The notes: generated from the letters alone by a model not told the origin. DNA of 64,000 bases from Pseudomonas sp. (GCF_030150285.1 NZ_JASLGE010000056.1:9502-73501); one strand, 5' to 3'; numbered from the stretch's first letter, positions 1 through 9,280 are shown. Program-made: numbers and translations.

Positions 1-45
1 AGACGGTCGACGCTCGATGGCGCGTGATCTTTTATAGAGCAACGG

Positions 46-70
46 GTCACGAGCAAGCGCGTACCTACAG
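46..70. repeat. Degenerate REP-like sequence
   Basis: This stretch resembles the common Pseudomonas REP sequence (compare the clearer copy near 15,583), with the core TCACGAGCAAGC, but its second half is mutated. It lies in the intergenic space downstream of the Smr gene. It may have a mild stabilising or terminating role for transcripts; that is inference. Confidence 0.4.
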
Positions 71-107
71 GTTGTTTAGGTTTTGCCGCAAGAGGGTGGT
101 GGCCCCA

Positions 108-665
108 TTACTCGTCGCGGCCTTCCATCATGGTGCGTTTGAGCATGACATACAGGGCACCGGCCCCCCCATGTTTGGCCTGGCAGGAGCAAAAGCCCAG
201 TACCTGCGCGTGTTGGCGCAGCCAGGTGTTGACGTGGCTTTTGATCATGGGGCGCTTACCGTCCAGGCGCACAGCCTTGCCGTGGGTAACGCGCACGCAA
301 CGCACTTCCAGGCGGGTGGCTTCGTTGAGAAACTCCCAGAGCGTTTCGCGGGCCTTTTCGACCGTCATACCGTGTAAATCAAGGCTGCCTTCGAAGCTGA
401 TCTGGCCAAGCTTGAGCTTGCGCATCTGGCTTTCCTGCACGCCGTCGCGGGCCCAGTGCAGTTGATCCTCGGGGCCGACATCAATGACGAACTGATCAGA
501 CAGGCCGTCGATGATGGTGGCATCGGTCCGCACAATGGCGTTCTGGCGTAGTTTGGCCAGTTGTGCGCGGTCGGCCTTGGGCTTGCCGGTGTCAGCCCGA
601 TCATGCTTGATCGGTTTGACACCGCGGGTTTCATTTTTGAACAAGGAAAAGTCGTCGTCTTGCAT
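108..665 (-). CDS. Smr-domain (MutS2 C-terminal type) putative endonuclease
   Basis: A 185-residue protein with a charged N-terminal half and a C-terminal Smr domain from about residue 95. Visible Smr motifs are LDLHGMTVEKAR, THGKA and GGAGALYVMLKR. Smr domains are nicking endonucleases or nucleic-acid binders found in MutS2 and in stand-alone proteins such as SmrA/SmrB of enterobacteria. The length fits the stand-alone class. The ATG is preceded by GGAGG at good spacing. It is transcribed leftward with no close partner. The family assignment is firm; whether it acts on DNA, or on ribosomes as SmrB does, cannot be read here. Confidence 0.88.
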   Translation of the reverse strand: MQDDDFSLFKNETRGVKPIKHDRADTGKPKADRAQLAKLRQNAIVRTDATIIDGLSDQFVIDVGPEDQLHWARDGVQESQMRKLKLGQISFEGSLDLHGMTVEKARETLWEFLNEATRLEVRCVRVTHGKAVRLDGKRPMIKSHVNTWLRQHAQVLGFCSCQAKHGGAGALYVMLKRTMMEGRDE

Positions 666-728
666 GTCAGCCTCCGCGAAGGGCTGCCAGTTTACCCAAG
701 TTGACGACCCGCGTGCTGTCGAAGTGCC

Positions 729-1049
729 TTAGTCGCGCTTTTTCATCAGATGTGGAGCCATGTTCAGCCCCAGCGGCTGGCGCATGTGACGCCGGCGACG
801 ACGCCATAGCCAGATGCCCAGCCAGCCGACCAGCAGCCCGAACACAGCGGTGACACCAGCGCCCGTCGGGCTGGTGTCGAGTTCGCTTGGGGCAACCGGG
901 TGCCCCAGCAGGCTGGTGATGCTCGCCAGCAGTAACAGCATGCCAAGCAGTGTCAGCAGGGCAGCCAGTGTCAGTATCAGGCGCGAACGCCAGTTGCTCG
1001 GGGTTTTGGGACGCAGGCGTCGCGCATCAAAACCATCGGCGATCTTCAT
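729..1049 (-). CDS. Small inner-membrane protein, unknown function
   Basis: A 106-residue protein with two predicted transmembrane segments: about residues 23-44, rich in Leu, and about 68-82 ending in a WLWRRRRRH basic anchor. The start is the ATG at 1049 because AAGGA lies upstream at normal spacing; an upstream in-frame start would add 28 residues without membrane features. The basic stop-transfer stretch suggests that the C-terminus is cytoplasmic. I do not recognise a family. It lies between the Smr gene and the hydrolase gene on the same strand, with gaps too large to assume an operon. Confidence 0.6.
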   Translation of the reverse strand: MKIADGFDARRLRPKTPSNWRSRLILTLAALLTLLGMLLLLASITSLLGHPVAPSELDTSPTGAGVTAVFGLLVGWLGIWLWRRRRRHMRQPLGLNMAPHLMKKRD

Positions 1050-1198
1050 TCCGATCTTTCCTTCTAGGCTATCGGCCTTTCGACAGGAACATGTAAGAGT
1101 TGTTCCTCGGGTGCACTGAAATGGGGATTTCACACTGCAGGAAGGATGTTTATCAATAGGCGGCTCAGGGCTGCCGCCTATTCACAGGCTGTGACCGA

Positions 1199-1789
1199 TC
1201 AAATCAGATCTTGAGTCAGTGCCAGGGTGGCGAAGTTGTCATTCATGATCGCCATTTCAGTTCTCTGCACGTCGGCGGCAGGGATGATGCCGTTGCGCGT
1301 CGGCAGGTCGCGGGTTGCGCAGGCATCTTCCACCAGCGTGCAGCGGAAACCGTAGTCCTTGGCGGCGCGCACGGTGGTGCTGATGCTGGAATGGCTCATA
1401 AAGCCGCAGACGATCACATCCAGCGTGCCGAGCTTTTCCAGAGTTTTTTGCAAGCCGGTGTCGTTGAACGCGTTGGGCATGCGTTTTTCGATAATCAATT
1501 CATCACCTTGAGGCTCCAGCCCCTTGATGAATTCACCGCGCTCGCCGTGCGGGTCGAACATGCCGCCAACGGTACCCAAGTGGCGGACATGCACCACAGG
1601 GCGCTTGGCCTTGCGGGCCGCTTCGAGCAGGTGAGCGATATTGGCCGTGGCCTCGTCCATGCCGGACAAGGCCAGAGGCCCGCTCAGGTATTCCTTTTGT
1701 GCATCGATGATCAGCAGGCTGGCATTGCTCAGATTTGCGGCTGCGTAACCACGCCCAGTGAGTTGAAACATCGTCTTTAAAGCGGACAT
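1199..1789 (-). CDS. Isochorismatase-family hydrolase, nucleophile Cys replaced by Ser
   Basis: A 196-residue protein of the cysteine-hydrolase/isochorismatase fold. Asp29 in LLIIDAQKEY and Lys102 in IIEKRMPNAF match the catalytic Asp and Lys. The family motif that normally reads GFMTHMCVSTT here reads GFMSHSSISTT, so the usual nucleophilic Cys is Ser135; the nearest cysteine is Cys128, before the motif. True isochorismatases (EntB, PhzD) also lack the Cys, so activity is possible but not as a typical amidohydrolase. The start is supported by GGAG upstream of the ATG. The substrate is unknown and no pathway neighbour is present. Confidence 0.8.
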   Translation of the reverse strand: MSALKTMFQLTGRGYAAANLSNASLLIIDAQKEYLSGPLALSGMDEATANIAHLLEAARKAKRPVVHVRHLGTVGGMFDPHGERGEFIKGLEPQGDELIIEKRMPNAFNDTGLQKTLEKLGTLDVIVCGFMSHSSISTTVRAAKDYGFRCTLVEDACATRDLPTRNGIIPAADVQRTEMAIMNDNFATLALTQDLI

Positions 1790-2061
1790 TCGGGGGCTCC
1801 TTTGTGTGGGGCTTTTGAGACATTCTCCACTGGCGGAGCGTTTATGTGAATGGCTAGTCGTGTAAGCAGCGTGGTTGTTGGGCTACAGCGATGTCAAGCC
1901 AGCGCGGTAAAAGCCCAAAAAGTACAAAGTGGAGGGTTTTCGGATGTTTCTGAGGGGGGCGGTGCCGCTTAAACGGCGCGCGCGATTACCGTCGGGCACA
2001 ACTTTAGCCGCGCCGGGGTTTGGCTGTTAGAATCTCAGGTCGATTTTGAGGAGTAAGACCG

Positions 2062-2970
2062 TTGATCACTTCCCGTCTGCGCACACTGCGCGACCATATT
2101 CGCTGGGCTGTCAGTCATTTTCATGGGGAAGAGCTGTTTTTCGGTCACGGTACCGACAACGCCTGGGATGAAGCTCGCCAACTGGTGTTGGGTGCGTTGA
2201 ACCTGCCGTGGGAAATAGCTGACAGTTACCTTGACTGCCGCCTTGAAGACGATGAGTTGGTTAACCTGCAACATTTGCTGAAACGGCGCATTGAAGAGCG
2301 CGTGCCCACGGCTTACCTGCTGGGTGAGGCGTGGTTCTGCGGCCTGTCGTTTATCGTTGATGAGCGTGTGTTGATTCCGCGTTCGCCCATTGGTGAGCTC
2401 ATCGAAAACCGCTTCGAGCCGTGGCTGGGTGCTGAACCTGCGCGCATTCTTGATTTGTGTACCGGCTCGGGTTGTATCGGTATTGCCTGCGCCTATGAAT
2501 TTCAGAATGCGGAAGTGGTGTTGGCGGACCTGTCATTTGAGGCGCTGGAAGTGGCGAACCAGAACATTGAGCGCCATGGCGTCGATGAACGTGTGTACAC
2601 GGTCCAGGGGGACGGGTTTGACGGGTTGCCGGGCCAGCGCTTCGATTTGATCGTTTCAAACCCACCGTATGTGGATGCTGAAGATTTTGCCGACATGCCC
2701 GCTGAATATCAGCATGAGCCGGAACTGGGCCTGGCCTGCGGCGATGACGGCTTGAACCTGGTGCGGCGCATGCTCGCTGAAGCTGCCGACCACCTGACCG
2801 AAAAGGGCTTGCTGATTGTTGAGGTGGGCAACAGTCTGGTGCACGTTGAGTCGCTGTACCCTGAAGTGGACTTCGCCTGGCTGAAGTTCGAGCGCGGCGG
2901 GCACGGGGTGTTTATGTTGACCGCCGAACAATGCCGTGACCATCAGGCGCTGTTTGCGTCACGCGTTTAA
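2062..2970 (+). CDS. prmB: Ribosomal protein uL3 N5-glutamine methyltransferase
   Basis: A 302-residue SAM-dependent methyltransferase that methylates a glutamine of ribosomal protein L3 in the cytoplasm. It has an N-terminal helical domain, then a Rossmann domain with ILDLCTGSGCIGIA as SAM motif I, and the diagnostic NPPY catalytic motif at residues 200-203. The start is TTG at 2062 with GAGGAG just upstream. The length and the position next to aroC match prmB in other pseudomonads. The related HemK/PrmC acts on release factors, but the N-terminal region here reads as the PrmB type. Confidence 0.93.
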   Translation: MITSRLRTLRDHIRWAVSHFHGEELFFGHGTDNAWDEARQLVLGALNLPWEIADSYLDCRLEDDELVNLQHLLKRRIEERVPTAYLLGEAWFCGLSFIVDERVLIPRSPIGELIENRFEPWLGAEPARILDLCTGSGCIGIACAYEFQNAEVVLADLSFEALEVANQNIERHGVDERVYTVQGDGFDGLPGQRFDLIVSNPPYVDAEDFADMPAEYQHEPELGLACGDDGLNLVRRMLAEAADHLTEKGLLIVEVGNSLVHVESLYPEVDFAWLKFERGGHGVFMLTAEQCRDHQALFASRV

Positions 2971-3000
2971 AACGGCTAGCGCACCCGGTGCCCGGCGGGC

Positions 3001-3792
3001 TTACCGGTGTGTCGCTATCCAGATCAGCAGCGCGGCCTGAAACACGGCAAAGGCCACGAGGCAGGTGATGGTGAAACGAAGGCCGATATCCTCGCGCTGA
3101 AAGCGGCTGATACGGTCTTCCTTCTCGCGCAGTCGGACTTCCTGTTCCAGCAGGTTCTGTTCTGCCTGCTGGAGCATCTGTGCGGCGTCAAGGGTGCTGA
3201 CCACTTGCACTTTCTCCGTGTTCCAGGCGCCATACAGCTCGCTGATCTGGACGGTGTCGATGCGCGCCTTGCGCTGCTGCGCATCTTCATACACCACATC
3301 AAACCCTTGCGTGCGCAGGCTGTGATCGCGGCGCTGGCGAGTGTCTTCGTTCAAGGCGTCCCGGGTGGGCAACTCAATGCTGTCAAAGGAATAGCGCGAG
3401 CCTTTCTGTTGCAGCCATTGAATGCCCTGAGCCATCACAAACCTCCCCAGGCCGCGATTCACGGGCTCAACCTGTAACCCGCGCTCAGGGCTGATGCTGA
3501 CGCGTCGGGTGGCATGGTCGAGCCATATGTCGAGCTGATTTTGCTCCTTGCGCACGTGTTGGCCGGGCAGTGAAATCTTCAGGCGCAGCAGGCTCACATC
3601 CTTGTCGGTGCGTTCGGCGTACTCGAACTGCACGAAGCGCAAAGGCCGTGCGCCGGTGCTGCGGTCGGTCTGCAAAGGGGCAAGGCGCAGCAGGCTAAAG
3701 TGTTCGGGCTGAACGTCTGCCCACGGCAAGGGTTGCGCCTCGGGCGAAACCGGCGCTTCAGATGCGGTCGTGTGAGAAGGGGTGTCGCTCAT
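3001..3792 (-). CDS. Hypothetical tail-anchored membrane protein
   Basis: A 263-residue protein of unknown function. Residues 1-30 are polar and low in complexity. The middle contains a region that vaguely resembles an acetyltransferase-like fold (GLGRFVMAQGIQWLQQKG). Residues about 200-235 form a Gln/Glu/Arg-rich coiled coil, and the last 25 residues are one hydrophobic segment ending ATHR, which suggests a C-terminal anchor with the bulk in the cytoplasm. The start chosen is the ATG at 3792 (AGGA upstream) rather than one 14 codons earlier. It runs convergent with prmB. The acetyltransferase resemblance is weak. Confidence 0.65.
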   Translation of the reverse strand: MSDTPSHTTASEAPVSPEAQPLPWADVQPEHFSLLRLAPLQTDRSTGARPLRFVQFEYAERTDKDVSLLRLKISLPGQHVRKEQNQLDIWLDHATRRVSISPERGLQVEPVNRGLGRFVMAQGIQWLQQKGSRYSFDSIELPTRDALNEDTRQRRDHSLRTQGFDVVYEDAQQRKARIDTVQISELYGAWNTEKVQVVSTLDAAQMLQQAEQNLLEQEVRLREKEDRISRFQREDIGLRFTITCLVAFAVFQAALLIWIATHR

Positions 3793-3889
3793 AACGGCAA
3801 AGTCCTGTGAAAGCCCGAGGTGCCAGCAGCGCAAAGACGGCTGACAAGGGGTTATCGGCCGTTATGCGCGGTACTGGAGGGCTAACGCT

Positions 3890-4855
3890 TCAGGAAGCAC
3901 TCACTTTCGTGATGAATTGCACAATTCGCGTACCCAGTTCGCTGGCAAGGCGTTGATAGGGGTCGTTGTAGGACTGAACCTGCAGCTTCATGTCCATGGG
4001 CACAATGCGCATCACGTGGTTCATGCCGTCGATCAAGGTCAATTCGGCATCGGGCTTGGCGGCCTTGAGCAGGCGCGCATCGTCGACGTCGACCTGGATG
4101 TCGTGAGTGCCCTGAATGATCAGCGCGGGCATTTTCAGTGCCCCGAATGCCCGCGCCGGGTTGTAGTGCAATAAGCTGATCAGGTAAGGCTGGACGCTGG
4201 GGCGGAAGATGACGTGCAGCGCTTCGGGCACGTTATCGTCGGTGCGGCCGGCTTCCAGCGTGCTGATCAATTGATTGCTGCGCTCCAGCAAGGCAGGCGG
4301 CAAATGATTGCGCTGCAGTTGCTCGCGCAACAGTTGGCCGATGGGGCGTGCGGTGCCGGCAATGGAAATCACGCCTGCCGTGTCGACCTGCGGCGCGGCG
4401 AGGGTGGCGATCAGCGCACCTTCACTGTGGCCCAGCAAAAACAGCGGGCCAAAGCGCGGGTCGGACTTGAGTTGCTTGCCCCAGCCCACGGTGTCTTGCA
4501 CGTACTGTTCAAGGGTGAGGGTGCGTTCGTCAGGCCCGGCGGGTTCGCTTTGGGCAATGCCGCGTTTATCAAAGCGCACACTGGCAATGTTGTGCTGCGC
4601 CAGGAGTTGGGCCAATTTGCGCAAGCTATCGTTGCGCCCGCCTATGGTGTTGTTGCCGTTGCGGTCGGTGGGGCCGGAGCCCGCGATCAGCAGCACGACG
4701 GGCACCGGCGTGGCGCTTTTTGGCAGCACGAGTGAGCCATACAGCGTGCCCGTCGGCGTATTCAGCTCAATGGGGCGCAGCAGCACGCTGGGGGCCGCGG
4801 CGTGGGCCAGGCCGCAGAACAGGGTCGCCATTATCACTAGTATCCTTAGCATCAT
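3890..4855 (-). CDS. Exported alpha/beta hydrolase
   Basis: A 321-residue protein with a classic signal peptide (about residues 1-20, cut after AHA), so it is probably periplasmic. Hydrolase-fold signs are the oxyanion-region GSGPTDRNG, the nucleophile elbow GHSEG with its serine, and a late catalytic His in DGMNHVMR; an Asp in the DIQVDVDDA region could complete the triad. It resembles the exported serine aminopeptidase/acyl-hydrolase group seen widely in pseudomonads. The substrate cannot be inferred. It is transcribed away from aroC, so it is monocistronic or paired with the preceding leftward gene. Confidence 0.82.
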   Translation of the reverse strand: MMLRILVIMATLFCGLAHAAAPSVLLRPIELNTPTGTLYGSLVLPKSATPVPVVLLIAGSGPTDRNGNNTIGGRNDSLRKLAQLLAQHNIASVRFDKRGIAQSEPAGPDERTLTLEQYVQDTVGWGKQLKSDPRFGPLFLLGHSEGALIATLAAPQVDTAGVISIAGTARPIGQLLREQLQRNHLPPALLERSNQLISTLEAGRTDDNVPEALHVIFRPSVQPYLISLLHYNPARAFGALKMPALIIQGTHDIQVDVDDARLLKAAKPDAELTLIDGMNHVMRIVPMDMKLQVQSYNDPYQRLASELGTRIVQFITKVSAS

Positions 4856-4997
4856 TTCGCCATATTGCTCTGAGTGCCTGTAAGACCCGCCCGAATGAAG
4901 AAGGTTCGAGGATGAACTACAGGGGCAGCCTGCGTATACTGGCGGGCTTAGTTATCCACGCTGAGTTTTATCGGCTGATTTTTGCGGAGCGCCCTGC

Positions 4998-6089
4998 ATG
5001 TCCGGCAATACCTACGGCAAGCTGTTCACTGTCACCACCGCTGGCGAAAGCCATGGTCCGGCGTTGGTCGCCATTGTCGATGGCTGCCCGCCCGGGCTTG
5101 AGCTGTCCCTGGACGACTTGCAGCGCGACCTCGATCGCCGCAAGCCCGGCACCAGCCGCCACACCACACAGCGCCAGGAAGCCGATGAAGTCGAAATCCT
5201 CTCCGGCGTATTTGAAGGCCGCACCACCGGTTGCGCTATTGGTTTGCTGATTCGCAATACCGACCAGAAGTCCAAGGACTACTCGGCCATCAAGGACCTG
5301 TTCCGCCCGGCCCATGCCGACTACACCTACCACCACAAATACGGTGAGCGCGATTACCGTGGCGGCGGGCGCAGTTCGGCCCGCGAAACCGCCATGCGGG
5401 TGGCTGCGGGAGCCATTGCGAAAAAGTACCTGGCAACCCAGGGCATTGTCATTCGTGGCTACATGAGCCAGTTGGGCCCGATCGAAATTGCGTTCAAGAC
5501 GTGGGATTCGGTTGAGGACAACGCATTTTTCAGCCCTGACCCAGACAAAGTGCCTGAGCTTGAGGCCTACATGGATCAACTGCGCCGCGATCAGGACTCA
5601 GTGGGTGCCAAAATCACCGTGGTTGCCGAGGGTGTGATTCCAGGCTTGGGCGAGCCGATTTTCGACCGTCTGGACGCCGAACTGGCCCATGCGCTGATGA
5701 GCATCAACGCGGTCAAAGGCATCGAAATTGGGGCGGGCTTTGCCAGTGTGGCCCAGCGTGGCACCGAGCACCGCGATGAACTGACCCCCGAAGGTTTCCT
5801 CAGCAACAACGCGGGCGGCATTTTGGGCGGTATTTCGTCCGGCCAGCCGATTGTGGCGCACCTGGCCCTCAAGCCGACGTCGAGCATCACCACGCCCGGT
5901 CGCTCGATTGATACCAACGGCAACCCGGTGGACGTCATCACCAAAGGCCGCCACGACCCGTGCGTGGGCATTCGTGCCACGCCGATTGCCGAAGCCATGA
6001 TGGCCATCGTGCTGATGGATCACTTGCTGCGCCATCGCGGGCAAAATGCCGATGTACGTGTGAATACACCTGTGTTGGGCCAGCTGTAA
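4998..6089 (+). CDS. aroC: Chorismate synthase
   Basis: A 363-residue enzyme that converts 5-enolpyruvylshikimate-3-phosphate to chorismate, the last common step of aromatic amino acid synthesis, with reduced FMN as cofactor. All three family signatures are present: GESHGPAL near residue 14, GGGRSSARETAMRVAAG around residue 120, and DPCVGIRATPIAEAM near residue 320. The length is normal for the bacterial enzyme. It is followed after 34 bp by a transporter gene on the same strand, the usual Pseudomonas order. Confidence 0.98.
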   Translation: MSGNTYGKLFTVTTAGESHGPALVAIVDGCPPGLELSLDDLQRDLDRRKPGTSRHTTQRQEADEVEILSGVFEGRTTGCAIGLLIRNTDQKSKDYSAIKDLFRPAHADYTYHHKYGERDYRGGGRSSARETAMRVAAGAIAKKYLATQGIVIRGYMSQLGPIEIAFKTWDSVEDNAFFSPDPDKVPELEAYMDQLRRDQDSVGAKITVVAEGVIPGLGEPIFDRLDAELAHALMSINAVKGIEIGAGFASVAQRGTEHRDELTPEGFLSNNAGGILGGISSGQPIVAHLALKPTSSITTPGRSIDTNGNPVDVITKGRHDPCVGIRATPIAEAMMAIVLMDHLLRHRGQNADVRVNTPVLGQL

Positions 6090-6123
6090 TGCAGGGGCCG
6101 TTGAGCGCCACGGTCTGACGACG

Positions 6124-7293
6124 GTGGCGACACTTCCTTACTGGCGATTATCGGGTTTCTACCTGTTCTATTTCGCCTTGCTGGGGGCGACAGCGCCGTT
6201 TCTGGCGTTGTACTTCCACCACCTGGGGTTTTCCAGCGCACGCATCGGCGAACTGGTGGCTATCCCAATGCTGATGCGCTGCGTGGCCCCCAATTTGTGG
6301 GGCTGGTTGGGGGATCACACGGGGCAGCGCCTGTTGATTGTGCGCCTGGGGGCGCTGTTTACACTGCTCAGTTTTTCGCTGATTTTCTACAGCCAGAGCT
6401 ATGCCTGGCTGGCGCTGGTCATGGCGCTGCATGCGTTCTTCTGGCATGCCGTGTTGCCCCAGTTTGAAGTCATCACCTTTGCCCATTTACACCGTCAACC
6501 TGAGCGTTACAGCCAGATACGCCTGTGGGGGTCGGTGGGCTTTATCCTCGCGGTGGTCATTCTGGGCCGCCTGTTTGAATGGTTGAGCCTGGACATTTAC
6601 CCGGTGGCGCTGGTGGTCATCATGGCGGGTATTGTGCTGTGCAGCTTGTGGGTGCCCAATGCGCAACCCTCCAGCGAAGGGCGTAAATTATTGGCCGGCG
6701 GGTTTCTAACGCAACTGCGCAGCCCTGGGGTTCTGGCCTTTTATGGCTGTGTGGCACTGATGCAACTGAGTCACGGGCCGTACAACACCTTTTTGACGCT
6801 GCACCTTGAAGACCTGGACTACAGCCGTGGCGTCATCGGGCTTCTGTGGGCATTGGGAGTGGTGGCAGAAGTGCTGATGTTTATGGCCATGCGCCGCATT
6901 TTGCTGCGCTTTTCGGTGCGTCGCGTCCTAATGATCAGTTTTTTGCTGGCGGCAGTGCGCTGGTTGTTACTGGGCTCGTTCGCAGAGTTTTTGTGGGTGT
7001 TGCTGCTGGCCCAAGTGCTGCACGCCGCCACGTTCGGCAGCTTCCACGCCTGTGCAATGGCTTTTGTGCAGCGCAGCTTTGGCCCGGGTCAGCAAGGGCA
7101 GGGCCAGGCCCTGTATGCCACGTTGGCCGGTGTTGGCGGTGCCGGCGGCGCGCTGTTCGCCGGTTACAGCTGGAACACGCTGGGCCCGACTATCACCTTT
7201 AGTATGGCCAGTGTCGCAGCGCTGGCTGCAGCCGTTATCATCGCAACTCGACTGCAAGAGGACAGGGCATGCGCCTTACCCGTGAACACTTGA
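6124..7293 (+). CDS. MFS transporter, HcaT/MFS_1-like
   Basis: A 389-residue polytopic protein with about 12 hydrophobic segments, typical of the major facilitator superfamily. The first helix region (SGFYLFYFALLGATAPFLAL) and the loop LGDHTGQR after helix 2 match the PPP/HcaT-like MFS_1 group. It starts with GTG at 6124, and its end overlaps the mtnB start by 25 bp, so the two are translationally linked. The substrate is unknown; the linkage to methionine salvage is positional only. Confidence 0.85.
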   Translation: MATLPYWRLSGFYLFYFALLGATAPFLALYFHHLGFSSARIGELVAIPMLMRCVAPNLWGWLGDHTGQRLLIVRLGALFTLLSFSLIFYSQSYAWLALVMALHAFFWHAVLPQFEVITFAHLHRQPERYSQIRLWGSVGFILAVVILGRLFEWLSLDIYPVALVVIMAGIVLCSLWVPNAQPSSEGRKLLAGGFLTQLRSPGVLAFYGCVALMQLSHGPYNTFLTLHLEDLDYSRGVIGLLWALGVVAEVLMFMAMRRILLRFSVRRVLMISFLLAAVRWLLLGSFAEFLWVLLLAQVLHAATFGSFHACAMAFVQRSFGPGQQGQGQALYATLAGVGGAGGALFAGYSWNTLGPTITFSMASVAALAAAVIIATRLQEDRACALPVNT

Positions 7294-7889
7294 GCCTGGA
7301 AATCATTGAAGCCGGGCGCTTTTTATATGGCCGTGGCTGGTCGCCGGCCACCAGCAGCAACTATTCGGCTCGCTTGTCGGCCACCGAAGCACTGTTGACC
7401 GTGTCGGGCAAGCACAAAGGCCAGCTCGGCCCGGATGATGTGCTGGCCACCGACTTGTCCGGCAATAGCCTTGAACCCGGCAAGAAACCGTCCGCTGAAA
7501 CCTTGTTGCACACCCAGCTTTACAACTGGCACTCGGGTATTGGTGCCGTGCTGCATACCCACTCGGTCAATGCCACCGTGCTGTCACGGCTGACGCCGGG
7601 TGACAGCCTTGAGTTTGAAGACTACGAATTGCAGAAAGCCTTCAGTGGCATTTCCACCCATGAATCCACAGTGCGCGTGCCGATTTTCGACAATGACCAG
7701 GACATCACCCGGCTCGCGGCCAAGGTCCAGCCCTGGCTTGACGCCCACCCCGAGTGCGTGGGCTACCTGATTCGCGGTCACGGCCTGTACACCTGGGGGC
7801 CGCGCATGAGCGATGCCTTGCGCCAGATCGAAGCCTTTGAATTTCTGTTTGAATGCGAACTGAAAACCCGTGCCGTGCTTAACCGTTAA
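7269..7889 (+). CDS. mtnB: Methylthioribulose-1-phosphate dehydratase
   Basis: A 206-residue class II aldolase-fold metal enzyme of the methionine salvage pathway. It dehydrates 5-methylthioribulose-1-phosphate to the 2,3-diketo compound. The metal-binding HTHSVNATV (HxH) sits near residue 97 and a second metal His in RGHGLYTWG near 165. The catalytic acid lies in the HESTVRVP region. mtnD and mtnC follow on the same strand, giving the consecutive steps of the pathway. The gene overlaps the preceding transporter gene. Confidence 0.94.
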   Translation: MRLTREHLSLEIIEAGRFLYGRGWSPATSSNYSARLSATEALLTVSGKHKGQLGPDDVLATDLSGNSLEPGKKPSAETLLHTQLYNWHSGIGAVLHTHSVNATVLSRLTPGDSLEFEDYELQKAFSGISTHESTVRVPIFDNDQDITRLAAKVQPWLDAHPECVGYLIRGHGLYTWGPRMSDALRQIEAFEFLFECELKTRAVLNR

Positions 7890-7992
7890 CGCTGACTTCA
7901 CTGCGAAGAAGCTCACCTGCCTGATTTGAACGGTGTGCCTGAACGGCCTGTAAAAGCCGAAAGCGCGTACCGAAGCCGAGGAACCCTGTCCC

Positions 7993-8538
7993 ATGAGCAG
8001 CCTGTCCGTTTACCACGTCTCAAGCCCTGAATTGCCGAACAAGGTGCTGACCCACCTGGATGACATCGCCGCCACCCTGGCCGAGCAAGGCGTGCGCTTT
8101 GAACGCTGGCAAGCCGCCGCGCCGATCCAGCCGGGTGCTACCCAGGATGAAGTCATCAGCGCCTACCGCCAGCAGATTGATCGATTGATGGCTGAAGGTG
8201 GCTACGTCACCGTCGATGTCATCAGCCTTAACAGCGACCACCCGCAAAAAGCCGAATTGCGCGCCAAGTTCCTTGATGAGCATCGTCATGGCGAAGATGA
8301 AGTGCGTTTTTTCGTCGCGGGGCGCGGGTTGTTTACGTTGCATATCGATGACTACGTGTATGCAGTGCTTTGCGAAAAAAACGACCTGATCTCCGTACCG
8401 GCTGGAACCCCCCACTGGTTTGATATGGGCGAACACCCGCACTTTGTAGCGATCCGGATGTTCAATAATCCTGACGGCTGGCTGGCCAATTTCACCGGTG
8501 AAGACATCGCCAACCGTTTCCCGCGCCTCGAAGACTAA
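7993..8538 (+). CDS. mtnD: Acireductone dioxygenase
   Basis: A 181-residue cupin enzyme that oxidises acireductone to the 2-keto acid precursor of methionine plus formate (Fe form), or to an off-pathway product (Ni form). Cupin metal ligands are visible as HRHGEDEVRFF (HxH and Glu) near residue 95 and a later His in HWFDMGEHPHF. Its length equals that of bacterial ARD. It lies 103 bp after mtnB and 9 bp before mtnC in one apparent operon. Confidence 0.96.
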   Translation: MSSLSVYHVSSPELPNKVLTHLDDIAATLAEQGVRFERWQAAAPIQPGATQDEVISAYRQQIDRLMAEGGYVTVDVISLNSDHPQKAELRAKFLDEHRHGEDEVRFFVAGRGLFTLHIDDYVYAVLCEKNDLISVPAGTPHWFDMGEHPHFVAIRMFNNPDGWLANFTGEDIANRFPRLED

Positions 8539-8547
8539 GGAGTCCGC

Positions 8548-9231
8548 ATGCCGATCAAAGCCATCCTCACGGATATTGAGGGCACCACCAGCGCAGTCAG
8601 CTTTGTGTTTGATGTGCTGTTTCCCTACGCGAAACGTCATTTGCCCGACTTCGTGCGTCAGCATGCCGCTGACGACGAGGTGAAGGTGCAGCTAGAGGCG
8701 GTGCGCCGGGACAGTGGCGAACCTCAAGCCACGGTTGAGCGGGTGATCGAGATTCTGTTGCAGTGGCTTGCCGAAGACCGCAAAGCCACGCCGCTCAAGG
8801 CCTTGCAGGGCATGGTCTGGAAGCAGGGCTATGAAGCGGGAGAACTCAAGGGGCACGTGTACCCGGATGCGGTTCAGGCCCTCAAGGCGTGGCACGAGCA
8901 AGGCTACGCGCTCTATGTCTATTCATCCGGCTCTGTTCAGGCCCAGCAACTGATTTTTGGCTGTTCGGAAGCGGGCGACCTGATGCCCTTGTTAAAAGGC
9001 TATTTCGATACCACCAGCGGCCCCAAGCGTGAAGCGCAGTCTTACCAGCACATTGCCCGTTCGATCGGCTGTGCTGGCGGTGAGGTGTTGTTTTTGTCAG
9101 ACATCGTCGAGGAGTTGGATGCCGCTCGGGCGGCAGGGATGCTCACCTGCGGCCTGGCGCGTGAAGGCGGTGAGTTGAAAGGGCACGTGACCGTGAGCAG
9201 CTTTGCGGACATCGACCCTGCACACCCCTAA
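8548..9231 (+). CDS. mtnC: Enolase-phosphatase E1
   Basis: A 227-residue HAD-superfamily enzyme performing the enolisation and dephosphorylation steps of methionine salvage to yield acireductone, the substrate of the neighbouring MtnD. HAD motif I is the acidic ILTDIEGTT near residue 8, motif II is YVYSSGS, and motif IV is FLSDIVEELDAA. AAGGAG precedes the ATG. The gene is the last of the mtnBDC cluster and is followed by a strong terminator. mtnA and mtnP are not in this window and must lie elsewhere, as in other pseudomonads. Confidence 0.96.
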   Translation: MPIKAILTDIEGTTSAVSFVFDVLFPYAKRHLPDFVRQHAADDEVKVQLEAVRRDSGEPQATVERVIEILLQWLAEDRKATPLKALQGMVWKQGYEAGELKGHVYPDAVQALKAWHEQGYALYVYSSGSVQAQQLIFGCSEAGDLMPLLKGYFDTTSGPKREAQSYQHIARSIGCAGGEVLFLSDIVEELDAARAAGMLTCGLAREGGELKGHVTVSSFADIDPAHP

Positions 9232-9258
9232 CCCGCGCGCGATGAAGACGCACAAAAA

Positions 9259-9280
9259 AGCCAGCGAATGCTGGCTTTTT
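9259..9280 (+). terminator. Rho-independent terminator after mtnC
   Basis: A hairpin with the perfect 7-bp stem AGCCAGC/GCTGGCT and loop GAAT is followed by a T-run and preceded by an A-run. It can therefore also serve the convergent leftward gene. Confidence 0.9.
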
